NCBI RefSeq assembly: GCF_020404405.1
Contig: NZ_JAIZDA010000018.1
Location: 12,501 to 76,500, forward strand
Reading direction: 5' to 3'
Length of the DNA stretch: 64,000 bases
Origin: Novosphingobium sp. FKTRR1
Lineage (GTDB): Bacteria > Pseudomonadota > Alphaproteobacteria > Sphingomonadales > Sphingomonadaceae
Shown: positions 60,424 to 64,000 of the stretch, in pieces
How the letters are laid out: each line of letters opens with the position of its first letter
How positions within the stretch are numbered: the first letter of the stretch is position 1
Translations under genes and position numbers: made by a program
Notes under the pieces: generated by a model
The model's database searches: none
Seen by the model: only the letters and a program-made list of their open reading frames with translations
What the model was told of the DNA's origin: nothing

Positions 60424-62280
60424 TCAGATGGAAAACCCCAGCGAAATGCTGACCCGCCGCACCCGATCGAGCGGCGAAAAATCGGAAAAAGCTTCGGCAA
60501 ATTCGGCAGAAAGCGTCGGGCCTGTGCGCCCCAGTTGCGCCCTTGCGCCCCCGCCGATCGCGGCCACGCGCAGGTGCGCCGGTTCCGCCGCGCTCGGCCG
60601 GTCGATGCGGCCAAGGCCCCCTGCAAGAAACAGATAGGGCGCCACGGTCAGCGGCCCCAGTGCCCGCGCCGTGCCCAGTTCGGCCCGCGCCACTGCCCCT
60701 TCATCCACCGCGCTGACCCCCCCGACGAAGGCGGTGATGGCGCCTTCGCCTTCCAGCGCGAACTGTTCGGTGCGGAACACCGGCTCACCCAACGTTGACT
60801 GGCCGCGCGCGCGCACATTCAGCCGTCCGCGCTGCCCCAACGGCAGCGTTGCCGAGGCGCTGCCTTCGATCCGGGTAAAGCCAAAGGTTGCCGCCTCGCG
60901 CGACACTGGTACGGCATTCGTACCGGCACCGCCCATCGGTCGATGGCCAAGCGGCGCCAGCCCCCGGCTCGCCTGCAAAGACAGTGCGATCGTCCGCCCG
61001 TCCGGCCGGTTCCAACTGCCCTGCACGCCTGCCCGCAGCGTCAGATAGTGGTCGCGGCTGAGCACTACGTCAAAGTCGGGCGCGCGGTTGGCCACATCGC
61101 TCGCCTCGACCGCAAGGCTCGCCGTCGCAGCCCGCAGGCGCCGCCGCGTCAGCACATAGCCGGTGCGCAGACTGTAGCGCTTGAGCACACCGACGGTCTT
61201 GGGGGCGCCGGGCACCGGATCGGGCCGCGTGCGCGAGAACGTCACCTCGGGGTTGAGCGTCATCGCGCCGCCCGCCAGCCGCCACAGCACTCCGCCGCCC
61301 GCCACCCGCACCCGCGCCGACCGCCCGAACAGATGCGCCACATCGCGATCACCGGACACGAAGGCGTAGAACGCCTCACCCATCTGCAACGGCGCGTTGA
61401 GCACGAACTGTTCGGAATGGCCCCATGTGCCCAGCGACGGCGCGAAATCATTTCGGGCCGAGACCATCAGTCCGGCACGGCGGAACTGCCCTTCGACGAT
61501 CAGTCGCGTGCCGCCTGCCTGCGCGCCGGTGGCCAGCGTCGAGCGCAATGCCAGCCCCGGCGCGTCGCCCGCCAGCAGCAAGGCGCGCTCGATCTGTGCA
61601 AGGCGGAGTTGGCGCTGCCCCCGCAATCGGTTGAGGCTTGCCGCCACCGCCCCACGCACCGGCGCGGGTACGCCCGCCAGATCGATATCCTCGACAAAGC
61701 CATCGGTGATAACCAGCCGCACTTTGCCGCCGGACGTTATGTCCTGAGGTGGTACCGATACCCGCGCCAGCACGTACCCGCGCCGCGCATAGGCGGCTTC
61801 GATCGCCGAAGCTGCGGCATAGATATCGGCCAAAGTCGCATCGCGGCCGACCAGCGGCGCAACGATCGCGGTGCTCGCTCGCGCCATGGCAGGAAATCCG
61901 CCGATCAGATCAAACCCGCCGACAATCACGTGCAACCGTTCCGCACCCGCAGGCGCGCGGACAGCGCCGCCGCTTGGCAGATCGACCGAACCTTGCGGTT
62001 GCTGCGTCCTGGGCAGGAGATCGCGCGGTGTCACCGTGATCGGCGCAGGTGGCTGGGACGGCAGCGGTGGCTGCACTTGCGCCTGCACTGGTACGCCAAG
62101 TCCTGCCACGATGGCACAAGCCACAACGGCGCATGACCGTATATACGATGCAGGATAGGCCGATTGTGCGGTCAAACCGGCCACCTGCCCGCACACAATT
62201 GGGGCAGACCGAATACAACTACCAGAATAAGAAGGCTGAAATTGACCAACAAGCCGCGCATCCCTTGGTGACCAGAACAT
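60424..62280 (-). CDS. TpsB outer-membrane transporter (ShlB/FhaC/HecB family)
   Basis: A protein of up to 618 residues. After the signal region (CAVVACAIVAGLGVPVQAQ) come a Pro-rich stretch with the periplasmic helix (ITVTPRDLLPRTQQPQG), two POTRA domains (FDLIGGFPAMARASTAIVAP, then YARRGYVLARVSVPPQ and VRLVITDGFVEDIDLAG) and a 16-strand barrel ending in VRRVSISLGFSI. It secretes the TpsA encoded 27 bp downstream. The start is unsure: ATG 62280 gives a long leader, GTG 62124 a normal one. Confidence 0.88.
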   Translation of the reverse strand: MFWSPRDARLVGQFQPSYSGSCIRSAPIVCGQVAGLTAQSAYPASYIRSCAVVACAIVAGLGVPVQAQVQPPLPSQPPAPITVTPRDLLPRTQQPQGSVDLPSGGAVRAPAGAERLHVIVGGFDLIGGFPAMARASTAIVAPLVGRDATLADIYAAASAIEAAYARRGYVLARVSVPPQDITSGGKVRLVITDGFVEDIDLAGVPAPVRGAVAASLNRLRGQRQLRLAQIERALLLAGDAPGLALRSTLATGAQAGGTRLIVEGQFRRAGLMVSARNDFAPSLGTWGHSEQFVLNAPLQMGEAFYAFVSGDRDVAHLFGRSARVRVAGGGVLWRLAGGAMTLNPEVTFSRTRPDPVPGAPKTVGVLKRYSLRTGYVLTRRRLRAATASLAVEASDVANRAPDFDVVLSRDHYLTLRAGVQGSWNRPDGRTIALSLQASRGLAPLGHRPMGGAGTNAVPVSREAATFGFTRIEGSASATLPLGQRGRLNVRARGQSTLGEPVFRTEQFALEGEGAITAFVGGVSAVDEGAVARAELGTARALGPLTVAPYLFLAGGLGRIDRPSAAEPAHLRVAAIGGGARAQLGRTGPTLSAEFAEAFSDFSPLDRVRRVSISLGFSI

Positions 62281-62338
62281 GACGAACCATGTCTGGCAAA
62301 TCGGCGCGACCGAGATTTAGATTTTCTATGTATCTCTT

Positions 62339-62366
62339 ACTCTATGTTATCCATTCGAATCATCAA
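62339..62366 (-). promoter_or_regulatory. possible tpsB promoter
   Basis: On the minus strand TTGATG (62366-62361), 16-bp spacer and TAGAGT (62344-62339), in an AT-rich block. A start near 62332 would place the CRP-type site's centre at about -71. Prediction only. Confidence 0.4.
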
Positions 62367-62395
62367 GCGATTCTTTTATTTTAAATATCGATATA

Positions 62396-62411
62396 TGTGA
62401 TGCAGATCACA
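62396..62411. promoter_or_regulatory. perfect CRP-type site
   Basis: TGTGATGCAGATCACA is TGTGA-N6-TCACA with no mismatch to the cyclic-AMP receptor protein consensus of the CRP/FNR superfamily. It lies 115 bp before the tpsB ATG. Confidence 0.65.
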
Positions 62412-62686
62412 ATAATGACATGTGGCGGATTCTTGACGGGATCTGTGCTGCCAGCATGGTTCGGCGCCCGGATTTTCAGGTCTTGGCCGTGAAACCCATC
62501 GCGGCCGCGCGGGTCGCAGCCCCGGCCAACCGGCCACGCTGCGCGACGGGCACGAAAATTCGCGAACCGTTGTTGACCAACCGCCCGAACCTATGCCAAT
62601 CGCGTCAGGCGTTGGCGCGATGATGGACATCCAGTCCGCCGCCGTCCAAGGCATCCTGCTTTGAAACCAAGGTTTTCTGCGGGTTT
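62412..62686. other. non-coding stretch between the CRP-type site and tRNA-Gly
   Basis: 275 bp. Short open frames on both strands (for example plus-strand 62420-62623 and minus-strand 62376-62723) show no protein-like composition and one would run through the tRNA. I see no other structured element. Confidence 0.5.
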
Positions 62687-62760
62687 GCGGGTGTAGCTCA
62701 ATGGTAGAGCAGCAGCTTCCCAAGCTGAATACGAGGGTTCGATTCCCTTCACCCGCTCCA
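62687..62760 (+). tRNA. tRNA-Gly, anticodon CCC
   Basis: 74 bases with CCA encoded. Acceptor GCGGGTG pairs with CACCCGC. The D arm is GCTCAATGGTAGAGC, the anticodon loop TTCCCAA gives CCC, and the T arm is AGGGTTCGATTCCCT. One mismatch (G-A) closes the anticodon stem. It reads the GGG glycine codon. The 3' end is a standard target for tyrosine integrases and one follows directly. Confidence 0.97.
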
Positions 62761-62797
62761 ATGTTTTCAGATACTTAATGACGTATTCGGACGGTTG

Positions 62798-62830
62798 TTC
62801 TGACTCTGGCAGAGTCAGAATTCTGACTCT
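62798..62830. repeat. interlocked 10-bp inverted repeats (A-A'-A)
   Basis: TTCTGACTCT (62798-62807), its complement AGAGTCAGAA (62811-62820) and TTCTGACTCT again (62821-62830). The second and third copies form the perfect 20-bp palindrome AGAGTCAGAATTCTGACTCT. Either hairpin can form but not both. It lies between tRNA-Gly and the integrase stop. Confidence 0.9.
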
Positions 62831-62835
62831 GCGGT

Positions 62836-64000
62836 TCAGGCCTTCTTGCGCTGGCGCGCTTGTTCGGCGCTGGCGGCGAGGAGGGATACCGTCATGTTGC
62901 TGTCGACCGGACCGTAGATCTTCATGATGGCGTTCACGCTGTCGGGCTGGTGGCCCGTAAGCGTGGCGATTCGATCATGGCTGAAGCCCTGCCGCTTCAG
63001 TTCCACCACGCGGCTGCGGCGGAAGTCGTGCCACACGAGCTGGTCCATGCCGACTCGCCCGGTGCATTTGATGGCGTGATCCTTGATCTCGTTCCAGCGC
63101 CGGTTGAAGTGGCGATAGAGCCATGGTTCGCCGCCGGGCTTTCCCGGTGTCTCGTTGACCAGCACGTGGGTGAGCAGGCGGGGGCTTGCGCCATCGGCCT
63201 TTGGTGCTCGATCGATGGCGCGGTTGCGCGCGATCGCGGCGCGTACATCGGCCAAGAGGTCCGGCTCGAACGGGATGTGCATGTGGACCGGGCTGTCAGC
63301 GCGTTCGCTTTTGGCCTGAATGAATTCCCAGCCCCAGACCCTGCCAATGCCCTTGGCGTCTGGCTCTGCAAAGAACGCACGGTCCTGCGGATCAAGGATA
63401 TGCTTCATCTCGGTCAACTGCGCCTCGGTGAAGGCGAGCAGGCTTTGCGTGCGCTGGCCGGTGTAGAACGCGAGGCGCATGGCAAGCGCCATATTGGGAT
63501 AGCCGAGATCGTTGGCGGCAGCGATGAAGGCCGCGCGATCATCAGCCTCCCAAATCTGGTTGCGGCCCTTGGGCTGGCCGAACTTCTCGTGCGGGTTCTT
63601 GATCCATGCGAGCAGCGCGCGGAAGGTGCGCAGCCGGTTGTGCGCCGTGGTATCGCTGACCTGCCGACCCTTTGCCGTGAAGTCCCCACGGCCGCGCAGC
63701 GAATCGGTCCAATTGGTGATGTGGTGGGGCTGAATGTCCGACGGCAACAGATCACCGAACACGTCGCAAATGAGCTTGAGATTGCTGCCAGCGGTGCGCT
63801 GGTGACCGGCAGACATGTGGACGAGATACTGCGTGCGATAGCGCGCGGCGTGTTCGCCGATGGTTTCGAAGGCGCGGTGTTTCGCCGGGGGTGGCGCGAG
63901 CTTAGGCGTATTTGCGTCCGAAGAGTGCCCTGCCCCTTCCGAGCCAGTCGAAGAGCGGGCAGGAACCGGGTCTTCACCCCGGCGCCATGCGGCGACTTCG
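62836..64000 (-). CDS. tyrosine recombinase/phage integrase, 5' end beyond window
   Basis: At least 387 residues; the frame is open to the right edge. An N-terminal SAM-like core-binding domain (RYRTQYLVHMSAGHQRTAG, then LLPSDIQPHHITNW) precedes the catalytic domain. Visible catalytic residues: Arg in FYTGQRTQSLLAF, the HxxR box in VWHDFRRSR, His in TLTGHQPDSV and the Tyr nucleophile in MKIYGPVD. The stop is 75 bp from tRNA-Gly, so it probably integrates its element at the tRNA 3' end, with the element extending rightwards. Confidence 0.92.
   Translation of the reverse strand, partial: EVAAWRRGEDPVPARSSTGSEGAGHSSDANTPKLAPPPAKHRAFETIGEHAARYRTQYLVHMSAGHQRTAGSNLKLICDVFGDLLPSDIQPHHITNWTDSLRGRGDFTAKGRQVSDTTAHNRLRTFRALLAWIKNPHEKFGQPKGRNQIWEADDRAAFIAAANDLGYPNMALAMRLAFYTGQRTQSLLAFTEAQLTEMKHILDPQDRAFFAEPDAKGIGRVWGWEFIQAKSERADSPVHMHIPFEPDLLADVRAAIARNRAIDRAPKADGASPRLLTHVLVNETPGKPGGEPWLYRHFNRRWNEIKDHAIKCTGRVGMDQLVWHDFRRSRVVELKRQGFSHDRIATLTGHQPDSVNAIMKIYGPVDSNMTVSLLAASAEQARQRKKA

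Noticed and set aside
52889..60637. Very long plus-strand open frames opposite the exoprotein gene (for example 52889-56383)
   Set aside because: Mirror of a GC-rich repetitive gene. The minus strand has signal peptide, TPS domain and coherent repeats; the plus-strand products are Arg/Asp/Gly-rich with no domain.
1..64000. CRISPR arrays, rRNA operons, complete insertion sequences
   Set aside because: No regularly spaced direct repeats with unique spacers, no rRNA sequence and no transposase gene were seen. The only mobile-element gene is the integrase at the right edge.

Overview
The window is high-GC, densely coded DNA that reads as the chromosome of an alphaproteobacterium of the order Sphingomonadales, most likely Novosphingobium. 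The evidence is an Atm1-type ABC exporter very like the structurally characterised one from N. aromaticivorans, plus small proteins typical of sphingomonads and alphaproteobacteria (ubiquinol-cytochrome c chaperone, TIGR02186 with TauE, UbiK, short basic proteins). Genes are closely packed, often with 4-base start/stop overlaps. This genus call is inference from protein resemblance, not a database result.

Layout. 1-3.5 kb: end of a surface-polysaccharide cluster (glycosyltransferase, flippase, second glycosyltransferase). 3.5-7.4 kb: a two-domain aspartic protease, the Atm1-like exporter, a DUF1737 protein and a membrane protein. 7.5-8.0 kb holds no credible protein gene. It has a promoter, a strongly self-complementary stretch and two rho-independent terminators on the plus strand, so it looks like an unassigned structured RNA. 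8.0-19.6 kb: hslVU, bamE, a cytochrome bc1 chaperone, a YceD protein, a MATE exporter, a HerA-like ATPase, the TauE/TIGR02186 pair, and an NfrB-like glycosyltransferase with an NfrA-C-like partner. 19.7-21.5 kb: nhaA and dps. 21.5-29.7 kb: a compact type II secretion operon (gspC-D-E-F-G-L-M) without minor pseudopilins. 29.8-44.7 kb: housekeeping and accessory genes (NUDIX, dinB, MFS exporter, GGDEF/EAL protein, LysR, apaG, recO, leuB, a DPM/PMT-type glycosylation pair, metZ, ubiK, tspO, tlyA).

44.7-45.4 kb is a second protein-poor stretch. It carries an 18-codon mini-ORF behind a Shine-Dalgarno that matches the whole 16S rRNA tail, a hairpin over its stop codon and a strong terminator. ilvE, a large glycosyltransferase fused to a helical-barrel domain, and a transglutaminase-like protein follow. 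50.3-52.9 kb is an arsenic operon (arsR-arsI-arsC-arsC-aquaglyceroporin) with a 28-bp palindromic operator and no arsenite pump gene.

52.9-62.3 kb is a two-partner secretion locus: a 2503-residue exoprotein (TPS domain, about 36 GLUG-type motifs, eight MBG-type repeats) and its TpsB transporter. Upstream lie an unusually AT-rich region and a perfect CRP-type site. The window ends with tRNA-Gly(CCC) and a tyrosine integrase cut by the right edge, the usual junction of an integrated element that continues to the right.

A recurring trait is short in-frame tandem repeats (12, 15 or 30 bp) in several genes, one of which multiplies a GTG start codon.
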